Of a stretch of DNA of 64,000 bases, positions 17,218 through 24,803 are shown in pieces. Where the stretch lies: positions 8,983 to 72,982 of the forward strand of contig JBCCNL010000014.1 in NCBI GenBank assembly GCA_039025855.1, written 5' to 3'. The position numbers and the translations under genes are program-made. Under the pieces are notes generated by a model. The model was not told the origin of the DNA. It made no database searches and worked only from the letters and a program-made list of their open reading frames with translations. Source of the DNA: JBCCOW01 sp039025855. GTDB lineage: Bacteria; Planctomycetota; Phycisphaerae; Phycisphaerales; Phycisphaeraceae. How positions within the stretch are numbered: the stretch's first letter is position 1; each line of letters opens with the position of its first letter.

Positions 17218-19418
17218 CCGCCGCCCTCAAACTCGCCGATACCCCGCCGGCCGAATCACCGGAAGAGCCCTTCGACCCGAAGAGAGAGATATGGTCTGAT
17301 CAAGCGGCCGACCGCCTCGGCGTTCACCCCAACTCCATGAGCCGCCGCTGCCGACAGTGGGAGCGTCAGGGCCTGGCCCGCAAGGCGATCCACGCCCAGA
17401 GCCGTCGCCAGCGTTGGGCCATCGCCCGCCGCGCCGATGCCAAGCTCGCCGCGTTCGACCTCGACGCCGAAGTGCCCGAGGAACTGAACTACTGCACCCG
17501 CAAGCAGCAGCGGCATGCCAAGATGCGGGCGGCATGCGTGAAGGAGTTCCGCCTCTACCGTCGAGACGCGCGGGGCACCCAGAAGCAATGGTGGCCGGTG
17601 CTGCAGCGCAAGCTCATGGCGTCATACCCCGACCTGGGGAAGATCACGCTGCGCAGCCTCCGCCGCCGGGATAAGGATTATCAGAGCCGCAGCGACATCA
17701 CCAAACTGGTCGATGGCCGGGGTCGATCGCGTGACGGCCAGGAAGATCCTAGGGCTTGGGACTTCTTCCGCGAGCAGTTCCTGGATGCCAGGGAGCCGTC
17801 GAAGCATTCGTGCTGGGAGCGCACCCAGGACGAGGCGAAGCGGCAGGGCTGGGTGTGGTGCAGCTACGACGCCTGCCGGAAGAAGATCGACGACATCATC
17901 CCCCCCGAACTTCAGGCCCAGGTCCGCACGCCCGAAGTCTATCGCAACGCCTTCCGCGGCTTCCTTGAGCAAGACCCCGAGGCGTACGAAGCGGGCGAGC
18001 GATGGGATGGCGACCACTCACAGCTCGACTTCTTTACCTGGCATGAGGGTCTGGGCAAGGCGATCCGCCCCTGGTTGACGCTATGGCTCGACTGGCGTTC
18101 CCGCCGGGTGGTGGGTTGGTGCCTCGGGCCGAGCCCGAACAGCACCACGATCCTCGCCGCCTTCAAGATGGGCATGCTGGACGACGCCAACCTCGGCGGC
18201 CCGGATGTCGTCTGGATCGACAACGGGAAGGACTACGACAGCTACGCCTTGCAGGGCGAGACGAAGGCCCAGCGTCGAGCCCGGCAGACCCAGACCCAGC
18301 GGCAGGCCGAGGATCAGGAGCGCAGGCGATTCAAGGCCGACGCCCCCAATGGGCTCAAGCCCGACACCGCGGACCGGGGGTGGGGGATGTTTGAAGCGGT
18401 TGGCGTTGAGACACATTTCACCGAACCCTATTCACCGACATCCAAGGGCCGCGTCGAGCGATTCTTCGGCACGCTGCACGATCAGTTCGACCGGTCCATG
18501 CCGGGCTACTGCGGGAAGGACTCCAACAGCAAGCCCGAAGAGCTGGACGCGCTGCTGAAGACGCCGTGGAAGCTGCCATCGTTCGATCATGTGAAGGCCA
18601 GGCTGAGCGATTACATCGAGGGCTACAACGCCAAGATCAGCATGAACCGTAAGGGGGCGATCGGCATGTCGCCGGATGAGTCGATGGCCCAGAGCCCGCG
18701 GCCCATGAAGGTCTATGACGAGCGGGAACTGGAGGTCGGGCTGTCGATGTGGCACAAGCCGGTCCCCGTGGGCCGCAACGGCATCACGATCTACCCGACC
18801 AGCAAGGGTCAGCAGTACGGCCGGTTCGACCCGTTCCTCGCCGCCCTGAAGACCCGCCCCGGCCAGAAGAGCAAGCGGGTCATGGTGAGCTACGACCCGA
18901 ACGACCTAGTGTGGTCGCTGGAGGGCAAGCTGCTAGGCGTGGCCCTGCACAACCAGCACGGCTACCGCGGCGAACGCTTCTCCCGCGAGGACCTCGCCCA
19001 GGCCCAGAAGGAACGCCGGCAGTACGAGAAGGCGGCCAAGGCCTACCGATCCGGCAGCCGGCACGAATACCTCACCGACGCCGAGGTCGCCGCCGAGAAG
19101 AACGCCGAGCGGCAGTATTCAACGCGGGATGACCGGCCGTTGAAGCTGGCCCAAACCCCGCTTCAAGTCCCGGATGATCCGCCGCCGATCCCCGACCCGC
19201 CGGAGGGCTTCGAGGACGACGAGAGCATTCTGGACGTGTTGAGCAAGCTGCCCGACGAAGAAGGCGATGACCAGGACGACGAGTGCGACTTCCGATTGGG
19301 CGATGGGTTCGGCGATGGCCTCGACCAGCTCGACCTCCGGGCAGTCTTCAAGAAGTCGCAGCAGCGGCATGACGACTCGGCAGAGTTGCTCGGTGGCTTG
19401 GAAGGGGGTGTCGCGTGA
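17214..19418 (+). CDS. MuA-type DDE transposase
   Basis: The 734-residue protein has an N-terminal helix-turn-helix-like region (SDQAADRLGVHPNSMSRRC), a DNA-binding middle and an RNase H-like catalytic core. The DDE residues read as Asp267 (RWDGDHSQLDF), Asp336 (VVWIDNGKDY) and Glu415 (KGRVERFFGTLH); the first two spacings match MuA closely. It then continues with the Mu-transposase C-terminal beta-barrel-like region and an acidic tail. It would cut and join the TG...CA ends of this element. Its stop overlaps the next gene (GTGA), so it is translationally coupled to the MuB-like ATPase. Confidence 0.93.
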   Translation: MTAALKLADTPPAESPEEPFDPKREIWSDQAADRLGVHPNSMSRRCRQWERQGLARKAIHAQSRRQRWAIARRADAKLAAFDLDAEVPEELNYCTRKQQRHAKMRAACVKEFRLYRRDARGTQKQWWPVLQRKLMASYPDLGKITLRSLRRRDKDYQSRSDITKLVDGRGRSRDGQEDPRAWDFFREQFLDAREPSKHSCWERTQDEAKRQGWVWCSYDACRKKIDDIIPPELQAQVRTPEVYRNAFRGFLEQDPEAYEAGERWDGDHSQLDFFTWHEGLGKAIRPWLTLWLDWRSRRVVGWCLGPSPNSTTILAAFKMGMLDDANLGGPDVVWIDNGKDYDSYALQGETKAQRRARQTQTQRQAEDQERRRFKADAPNGLKPDTADRGWGMFEAVGVETHFTEPYSPTSKGRVERFFGTLHDQFDRSMPGYCGKDSNSKPEELDALLKTPWKLPSFDHVKARLSDYIEGYNAKISMNRKGAIGMSPDESMAQSPRPMKVYDERELEVGLSMWHKPVPVGRNGITIYPTSKGQQYGRFDPFLAALKTRPGQKSKRVMVSYDPNDLVWSLEGKLLGVALHNQHGYRGERFSREDLAQAQKERRQYEKAAKAYRSGSRHEYLTDAEVAAEKNAERQYSTRDDRPLKLAQTPLQVPDDPPPIPDPPEGFEDDESILDVLSKLPDEEGDDQDDECDFRLGDGFGDGLDQLDLRAVFKKSQQRHDDSAELLGGLEGGVA

Positions 19419-20542
19419 GCACTACCGAAATCCTCGACAACCTGCAGGACAACGCCCGACGTCTGAAGCTCGGGCTGAAGCTGCCCGACGCCGACCCGAT
19501 CCCATGGCCGATAATTGAGCAGGTACAGCGCAACCTCGCCGAGTTCCTTGACCAGCCGGGCGTCACCATGGTCGCTATCTCTCGCGCCAGCGGCCTCGAA
19601 GGCCAGCGCCCGATCGGTCGGTGGACGCTGCGCAGCTTCCTCAAATACACCTGCCGGGAAGACCACCCGACCGGCACGCTCGATCGCGTGGTCCGCCGAA
19701 TCAATGGGTTTATGGAACTCATGGCCCAGCGTGAATCCCGACGCCTGCCCGAGGGTTTCGTGGAGACGAAGGTCGCCGAGCGCATGCTGCTCATCATCGA
19801 GAAGTCCACGCAGCTCTGCTCGATGGCCGTCATCGTCGGCGACTCCGGCCGCGGGAAGAGCCTCACCGTGGAAGCGGCGAAGGGCATCTACCCCGGCACG
19901 ATCGCACTGCGCATCTCGCAGAGCTGCCGGACGCCCCAGGGCTTTACTCACGCCCTCGCGTCCGCCCTCGGCTTCGGCTGGAGCGGATCGAGCCGGGAGG
20001 CCCACTACCGCGTCGTCCGAGCTTTGGCAGGCACCGGCCGGCCCATCATCATCGACGAGGCCCACCAGCTGCGCATCGAAGCCCTTGAGTCTGTCCGCGA
20101 CATCTACGACGAGACGGGCTGCCCGATCATCCTGGTCGGCACCGCCCGCATCACCGAGATGACCGACGACCAGAGCTTCTTCGCAGGCCAGTTCGCCAGC
20201 CGGATCGCCCTGCGTTACGACATCACCGAAGCCCTCCGGATCACGGGCCCGGACGGCCCCGGCCCGCTCCACTCGGTCGAGGAAATCCGAAGCCTCTACC
20301 ACTCCAGCAAAGTCCGCCTGACCAGCGACGGCATCGACCAGCTCGCCAAGCTGGCCAACCTGCCCGGACTCGGCGGCCTCCGCCTCTGTACCCGCCTGGT
20401 CCAGGTCGCCAGCGCCGCCGCTGGCGGCAAGCCGATCACAGCGGCTCTTATCCGCCAGGTGTTGCGGACGATGCAGGGCCACACCTACACCCGCGAACGG
20501 TTCGAGGCCGAGACGACCCGGCCCGCCGTCCGCCTCGCATAG
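19415..20542 (+). CDS. MuB-like AAA+ ATPase (target selection)
   Basis: The 375-residue product has Walker A GDSGRGKS (residues 142-149) and Walker B IIIDEAHQL (from 211), with a SASR-like sensor region downstream (ILVGTARITEMT). In Mu and Tn7-like systems such ATPases bind target DNA, stimulate the transposase and provide target immunity. It starts at GTG 19415, which overlaps the transposase stop. The N-terminal 100 residues may hold a DNA-binding domain like that of MuB. Confidence 0.9.
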   Translation: MSTTEILDNLQDNARRLKLGLKLPDADPIPWPIIEQVQRNLAEFLDQPGVTMVAISRASGLEGQRPIGRWTLRSFLKYTCREDHPTGTLDRVVRRINGFMELMAQRESRRLPEGFVETKVAERMLLIIEKSTQLCSMAVIVGDSGRGKSLTVEAAKGIYPGTIALRISQSCRTPQGFTHALASALGFGWSGSSREAHYRVVRALAGTGRPIIIDEAHQLRIEALESVRDIYDETGCPIILVGTARITEMTDDQSFFAGQFASRIALRYDITEALRITGPDGPGPLHSVEEIRSLYHSSKVRLTSDGIDQLAKLANLPGLGGLRLCTRLVQVASAAAGGKPITAALIRQVLRTMQGHTYTRERFEAETTRPAVRLA

Positions 20543-20552
20543 GACCATCACT

Positions 20553-20897
20553 ATGATCCGCCGCCTCGACACCTCCACACCCGACACCGATGCTAAGCCC
20601 GCCCCGCGAGCCCCGCGTCGCCCGCTACCCGAACTGACCACGACCACCCGAGCCGGCCGCCGCCGACTGGCTCGGGCGGCGGTGGACCGGCTGGTGGTCA
20701 AAGCATTCCGCTCCAAGGTCTTTGAGCTGCCGATGGCTCGGGTGCTGGTCTTCGCCGAAGCGGTCCTCACGCCCGATTCGTCTTTACATAAACTTGCTAA
20801 GGAGTTGCCGGGCACCGCGACGCGCAACGCTCAGCGATTCGGGACTCGGGTGCGGGAGGCTGCGAACTCAGTTCTGGAGGCAAAAAACCGTTCGTAA
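20553..20897 (+). CDS. small basic unknown protein, last early gene
   Basis: The 114-residue protein is Arg/Ala-rich (RAGRRRLARAAVDRLVVKAFR), predicted mostly helical, and starts 10 bp after the MuB stop. No family is recognised. Its position suggests an early accessory function such as a DNA-binding protein. Confidence 0.6.
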   Translation: MIRRLDTSTPDTDAKPAPRAPRRPLPELTTTTRAGRRRLARAAVDRLVVKAFRSKVFELPMARVLVFAEAVLTPDSSLHKLAKELPGTATRNAQRFGTRVREAANSVLEAKNRS

Positions 20898-21004
20898 CCC
20901 TAACAGGACTGCCCGGCGCAAGCGCCGAGCGCCGGCTTCAAATCGCCTCTCACGATTCAGGAACGCGGATTAAATTGCCATTTCGATCGGCGAAGTGCGG
21001 CGAC

Positions 21005-21141
21005 GGGGCCATTCTTCGCCGTCCCCTCTCTTCAATCTCGCCGCGCTTCGCCGCCTCTTAAAACAGCCTTCACGTCCTCTCAAGGCGGTTTTCTCAAACG
21101 ATCGACGCGAATCGCCAGCTTTCGCCGTGGGGCCATTCTTC
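21005..21141 (-). other. two MuA-type binding sites at the right end
   Basis: GGGGCCATTCTTC occurs at 21129-21141 and 21005-21017, 124 bp apart, both as the reverse complement of the left-end GAAGAATGGCCCC. Wide spacing here against 20-bp spacing at the other end mirrors the asymmetry of Mu attL and attR. By this criterion the transposase-proximal end is the attL-like one. Confidence 0.75.
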
Positions 21142-21154
21142 CCGTTGGTTTACA

Positions 21155-21159
21155 TTTGT
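21155..21159. repeat. 5-bp target-site duplication, right copy
   Basis: TTTGT directly follows the CA terminus of the element and matches 6978-6982. Confidence 0.9.
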
Positions 21160-21223
21160 GCCCTTCGTGGTTCAATCCCCGCAGCCTCCGTGTCCTCCGT
21201 GACTCCGTGGTAAAACCCCACCC

Positions 21224-22036
21224 ATGCAAACCCAAGTCGCCAACCTCACCCTCGGCCCGGACCAACCCCTCACCATCATCGCCGGCCCCTGCGTCGCCGA
21301 GTCCAAAGAACTCTGCATCGACATCGGCTCCGCCGTCCGCGACGCCTGCCACGACCTCGGCTTCCAGTTCATCTTCAAAGCCTCCTACGACAAAGCCAAC
21401 CGCTCCTCCGTCCACTCCGCCCGCGGGCCCGGTCTCTCCCAAGGCCTCGCCCTCATCGCCGACGTCGGCCAAGCCCTTGGCGCCCCCACCACCACCGACA
21501 TCCACCTCCCCGAACACGCCGACCCCACAGCCTCCCGCATCGACCTCCTCCAGATCCCCGCCTTCCTATCCCGCCAAACCGACCTCCTCCTCGCCGCCGC
21601 CGCCACCGGCAAGCCCGTCAACGTCAAGAAAGGCCAGTTCCTCTCTCCCCAGGAAATGACCAACGTCGTCACCAAGCTCACCGAAGCCAACGCCGCCGGC
21701 ATCATGCTCACCGAACGCGGCACCTTCTTCGGCTACAACCGACTCGTCAACGACTTCACCGGCCTCGGCGACCTCCTCGCCCTCGACTACCCCGTCTGCT
21801 TCGACGTCACTCACTCCACCCAACAGCCCGGCGGCCAAGGCTCCTCCTCCGGCGGCCGACCCGACCGCGCCCCCCTGCTCGCCAAAGCCGCCGTCGCCGC
21901 CGGCGTCCACGCCCTCTTCATCGAAACCCATCCCGACCCCCCAAACGCCCTCTCCGACGGCGCCACCATGCTCCCCCTCCACGCCACCCTCGAACTCCTC
22001 CCCACCCTCGCCAAGCTCCACGCCGCACTCCAATAA
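21224..22036 (+). CDS. kdsA: 3-deoxy-8-phosphooctulonate synthase
   Basis: The 270-residue product matches KdsA, which condenses phosphoenolpyruvate with arabinose-5-phosphate to Kdo-8-phosphate for LPS core synthesis in the cytoplasm. Landmarks are IIAGPCVAES, FKASYDKANRSS, DIHLPEHA, IPAFLSRQTDLL, VNVKKGQFLSP, ERGTFFGYNRLV, FDVTHSTQQPG and FIETHPDP. The presence of the gene implies a Kdo-containing outer membrane. It was separated from deoC by the Mu-like insertion. Confidence 0.95.
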   Translation: MQTQVANLTLGPDQPLTIIAGPCVAESKELCIDIGSAVRDACHDLGFQFIFKASYDKANRSSVHSARGPGLSQGLALIADVGQALGAPTTTDIHLPEHADPTASRIDLLQIPAFLSRQTDLLLAAAATGKPVNVKKGQFLSPQEMTNVVTKLTEANAAGIMLTERGTFFGYNRLVNDFTGLGDLLALDYPVCFDVTHSTQQPGGQGSSSGGRPDRAPLLAKAAVAAGVHALFIETHPDPPNALSDGATMLPLHATLELLPTLAKLHAALQ

Positions 22037-22045
22037 CCCACCCCG

Positions 22046-22069
22046 TTTAGCGGCGGGTTTTAACCCGCC
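22046..22069. terminator. TTTAGC-led stem-loop after kdsA
   Basis: TTTAGC (22046-22051) is followed by GGCGGGTT-TT-AACCCGCC (22052-22069). It lies 10 bp after the kdsA stop. It may terminate transcription and belongs to the dispersed stem-loop family. Confidence 0.5.
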
Positions 22070-22172
22070 TTCCCGCGAACCCCAACCCCCTCCCCCGCGT
22101 CCAACCCGGTAGCGCGATCCGTCCGATCACACCCCTATGATGCACTAAGCCAAAACGCACCCAAACCCCGCC

Positions 22173-24749
22173 ATGACCGCCGTCCAACGCACCCTCCATT
22201 CCGCACGCCGACGACTCGTCCTCGCCCGCTTCCTCCGCGTCCTGGGCTGGGCCCTGCTCACCGCCGCCGCCGTCACCCTCGCCGGCTTCCTCGCCAACGA
22301 TTTCCTCGGCACCCACTTCCCCCTCTGGACCCTCGCTATCCCCGCCGGCAGCGCACTCCTCACCGCAGCCCTCATCGCCTTCACCACCGCCCCCTCCACC
22401 GCCCAGACCGCCGTCCTCCTCGACGACCGCCTCCAGCTCAAAGACGCCCTCGCCACCCACCTCTACGCCCAATCCCTCCCCGACTCCGAGCTGACCCAAC
22501 AGGTCCAGGCCGACGCCGAGAAACGCGCCACCACCGCCACCCCCAAACGTGCCGCCCCCATCGCCTTCACCGCCGTCTGGTCTTACGCGCTCGTCCTCAT
22601 CGCCGCCACCGCCGCCGTCGCGTTCTTCATGCCCACCCACAACCTCCTCGCCCCCTCCGCCGAGGACCTCCAGGCCCAGCAAGACGAACAGCTCACCCAG
22701 CAGACCGCCCTCGCCGCCCACGACACCGTCCGCGCCACCACCACCGCTCTGGATCAGCTTAGCCAGCTCACCAACACCCTCCCCGAAGACGCCCCCGTCA
22801 ACGACCAGTCCTTCGCCGACCTCCGCAAGGAGCTCGACAGCCTCACCCAGGAAGACCTCGAAAACCCCGATGTCCGCCGCGACGCCGCCGCCAAGCTCTC
22901 CGACCTCCAGGACCGCCTCAACACCGCCCGCGAAGAGAAGCAACAAGAGCTCGACGACCTCCGCTCCAACCTCTCCCAACTCGACCCCCAAACGCCCGGC
23001 CCCGCAGACGACTTCGCCAACGCCCTCCGCCGCGGCGACTTCGACGCCGCCGCCCAGCACATCCAGGACCTCCAGGAACAGATCGACAACGACGAGCTCA
23101 CCGACGAACAGCGCGACGCAGCCCAGCAACAACTCCAGAACATCGCCAACCAGCTCCGAAACGCCCGCAACCAACCCCCACCCACAAACGTAACCCCTCC
23201 CGGCACCAACACCCCACCCAATACCCCCGACAACAACACCCCCAACGCATCCGACGCACCGCCCGACACCGCCACCGCAGACCAACCCCCCGCCGATCCT
23301 CCGTCTCAGCCCACCGACCGCCTCGCCGACCAGCTCGAACGCATGAGCGAGGCCCTCCGCGATCGCCCCCAGGACACCCCGCCCCCAAACCCCGACACCC
23401 CCAGCCAAAACAACCCAGCCGACCCCGCCGAACCGGACCCCCAAGAAGACAACCCCGCCGAAGAGCAAGCCGACGATCAAGGCAACGAACCCGCCAACGA
23501 ACCCAACCCCGACGCCGGCCAAGACACCACCCCAGACCCCGGCAGCCAAGAGCCCGGTAACCAAGAACCCGGCAACCAAGAACCCGGCGACCAATCCGGC
23601 GATCAGCCCGCCAACCAACCTTCCGACCAAAACCCCGGCGACAACCCCGACCCCAACGCCGAGCAGACCTCCGACCAACCCGGTGACCAGCCCAGCCCGC
23701 AACCCGGACAACAGCCCGGCCAACAACCCGACCCCAACGCCGAGCCCGGCAACGAACCCAATCCACAACCCAACGAACAGTCCAGAGACGAGCCCGGTGA
23801 ACCGTCCGGAGAACAACCCAGACAACAGCCCGGCGACCCCACCAACGACCAACCCGGCCAACAACCAACCGATCAACCCGGCGACACCCCCCAAAACCAA
23901 CCCGCCGACCCCACCCAACCCCAGCCCGGCAACCCGCAAGGCTCCAACACCGAGGGTCAACCGCAAGACGCCCCCAGCAGCACGCCCCAAGACCCCACCG
24001 CCGCCCCAGAGCAACAACCCACAGACCAACCCGGCAATGACCCCGGCCAACAACCAGGCCAGCAGCCGGGCGAACAACCCGGACAACAGCCCAGCGACCA
24101 GCCCGGTGAACAACCGGGCCAACAGCCCAGCGAACAACCCGGTCAGCAACCCGGCGACCAGCCAGGCCAGTCCCCCGGCGGCCAACCCGGTGATACCCCC
24201 GGCAACGCCCCCGGCCAAAACGCCGCCGACCAGCTCCGCGAACTCGCCGAACAACAACGCACCGCCGACCAGCTCCAGGACGCCGCCGACCAGGCCGGCG
24301 ACGCCGCCCAACAACTCGAACAAGGCCCCGCCAACCCCCAGCCCCAACCGACCCAACCACCCCAACAATCCCAGCCCACCCCCAATAACCCCAACACCCC
24401 ACCGCAGCCCGACGGCGGCGCCGGCGGCAACCTCGCCGGCTCCGGCGACGGCGGCAACCCCCTCGGCAACGCCCGCGACCCGTGGACCTTCCAGACCCGA
24501 GACGTCGATTCCACCGGCGAAGCCGACGGCCGCGTCCTCCAACGCTGGCTCGAACGCGGCGATGGCCTCAAGAACACCGACAACCGCAGCTACAACCAGC
24601 AGATCCAACAGGCCCGCGACGCCGCCGAACGCGCCGTCACCGACGACCGCGTCCCCCGCCGATACCACCAAGGCATCCGCGAGTACTTCGAGACCATCCC
24701 CGACCAACTCCCAACGACCCCAGCCCCTCCCGATCAGCCCGCCAACTAA
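22173..24749 (+). CDS. membrane-anchored coiled-coil protein with huge Pro/Gln/Asn-rich repeat region
   Basis: This 858-residue protein opens with two hydrophobic helices (about residues 20-75 and 130-150). An acidic coiled-coil part follows (about 160-330, LDSLTQEDLENPDVRRDAAAKLSDLQ). A low-complexity region of roughly 400 residues comes next, built from degenerate QPGQQPGEQPG-like units. It ends with a globular tail (DPWTFQTRDVDSTGEADGRVLQRWL). Similar proteins accompany MoxR/vWA genes in planctomycetes, where they are often annotated as hypothetical. The repeats probably expand and contract by slippage. The role is unknown; a periplasmic spacer or interaction platform for the vWA proteins downstream is only a guess. 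Confidence 0.8.
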   Translation: MTAVQRTLHSARRRLVLARFLRVLGWALLTAAAVTLAGFLANDFLGTHFPLWTLAIPAGSALLTAALIAFTTAPSTAQTAVLLDDRLQLKDALATHLYAQSLPDSELTQQVQADAEKRATTATPKRAAPIAFTAVWSYALVLIAATAAVAFFMPTHNLLAPSAEDLQAQQDEQLTQQTALAAHDTVRATTTALDQLSQLTNTLPEDAPVNDQSFADLRKELDSLTQEDLENPDVRRDAAAKLSDLQDRLNTAREEKQQELDDLRSNLSQLDPQTPGPADDFANALRRGDFDAAAQHIQDLQEQIDNDELTDEQRDAAQQQLQNIANQLRNARNQPPPTNVTPPGTNTPPNTPDNNTPNASDAPPDTATADQPPADPPSQPTDRLADQLERMSEALRDRPQDTPPPNPDTPSQNNPADPAEPDPQEDNPAEEQADDQGNEPANEPNPDAGQDTTPDPGSQEPGNQEPGNQEPGDQSGDQPANQPSDQNPGDNPDPNAEQTSDQPGDQPSPQPGQQPGQQPDPNAEPGNEPNPQPNEQSRDEPGEPSGEQPRQQPGDPTNDQPGQQPTDQPGDTPQNQPADPTQPQPGNPQGSNTEGQPQDAPSSTPQDPTAAPEQQPTDQPGNDPGQQPGQQPGEQPGQQPSDQPGEQPGQQPSEQPGQQPGDQPGQSPGGQPGDTPGNAPGQNAADQLRELAEQQRTADQLQDAADQAGDAAQQLEQGPANPQPQPTQPPQQSQPTPNNPNTPPQPDGGAGGNLAGSGDGGNPLGNARDPWTFQTRDVDSTGEADGRVLQRWLERGDGLKNTDNRSYNQQIQQARDAAERAVTDDRVPRRYHQGIREYFETIPDQLPTTPAPPDQPAN

Positions 24750-24769
24750 TCCCTCACCAAAACACACCC

Positions 24770-24797
24770 AGCGCCTAGCGCCTAACCCCTAGCGCCT
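24770..24797. repeat. AGCGCCTAA-type short repeats upstream of the vWA gene
   Basis: Units of AGCGCCTA/ACCCCTAGCGCCT are arrayed just before the start at 24804. A related array sits at 63396-63427, just before the epimerase gene. Confidence 0.55.
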
Positions 24798-24803
24798 CCC
24801 CTC

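Larger units (their letters stand above)
6983..21154. mobile_element. complete Mu-like transposable element (14,172 bp)
   Basis: The ends are mirror copies. The left end reads TGTAGAACGGCGC followed by GAAGAATGGCCCC; the right end, on the minus strand, reads TGTAAACCAACGG followed by the same GAAGAATGGCCCC. Both place that 13-mer exactly 13 bp from a TG terminus. A 5-bp TTTGT duplication flanks the element. Inside are a DDE transposase of MuA type, a MuB-type ATPase, a helix-turn-helix regulator, a terminase pair, portal/MuF, protease, HK97-fold capsid and a tape-measure-like protein. No lysis, tail tube, sheath, baseplate or fibre genes were found. It sits between deoC and kdsA. Confidence 0.93.
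20898..21223. other. gene-free right end of the element and host repeats
   Basis: No gene is supported here. The stretch holds two inverted copies of the MuA-type site, the CA terminus at 21154, the second TTTGT copy, the remaining right arm of a host inverted repeat (21155-21172), and a 9-mer-periodic CCTCCGTG-type run (about 21182-21207) just before kdsA. Confidence 0.7.

Noticed and set aside
23500..24200. CRISPR-like appearance of the repeats in the Pro/Gln-rich gene
   Set aside because: The repeats are degenerate, have no unique spacers and encode a continuous low-complexity protein segment.
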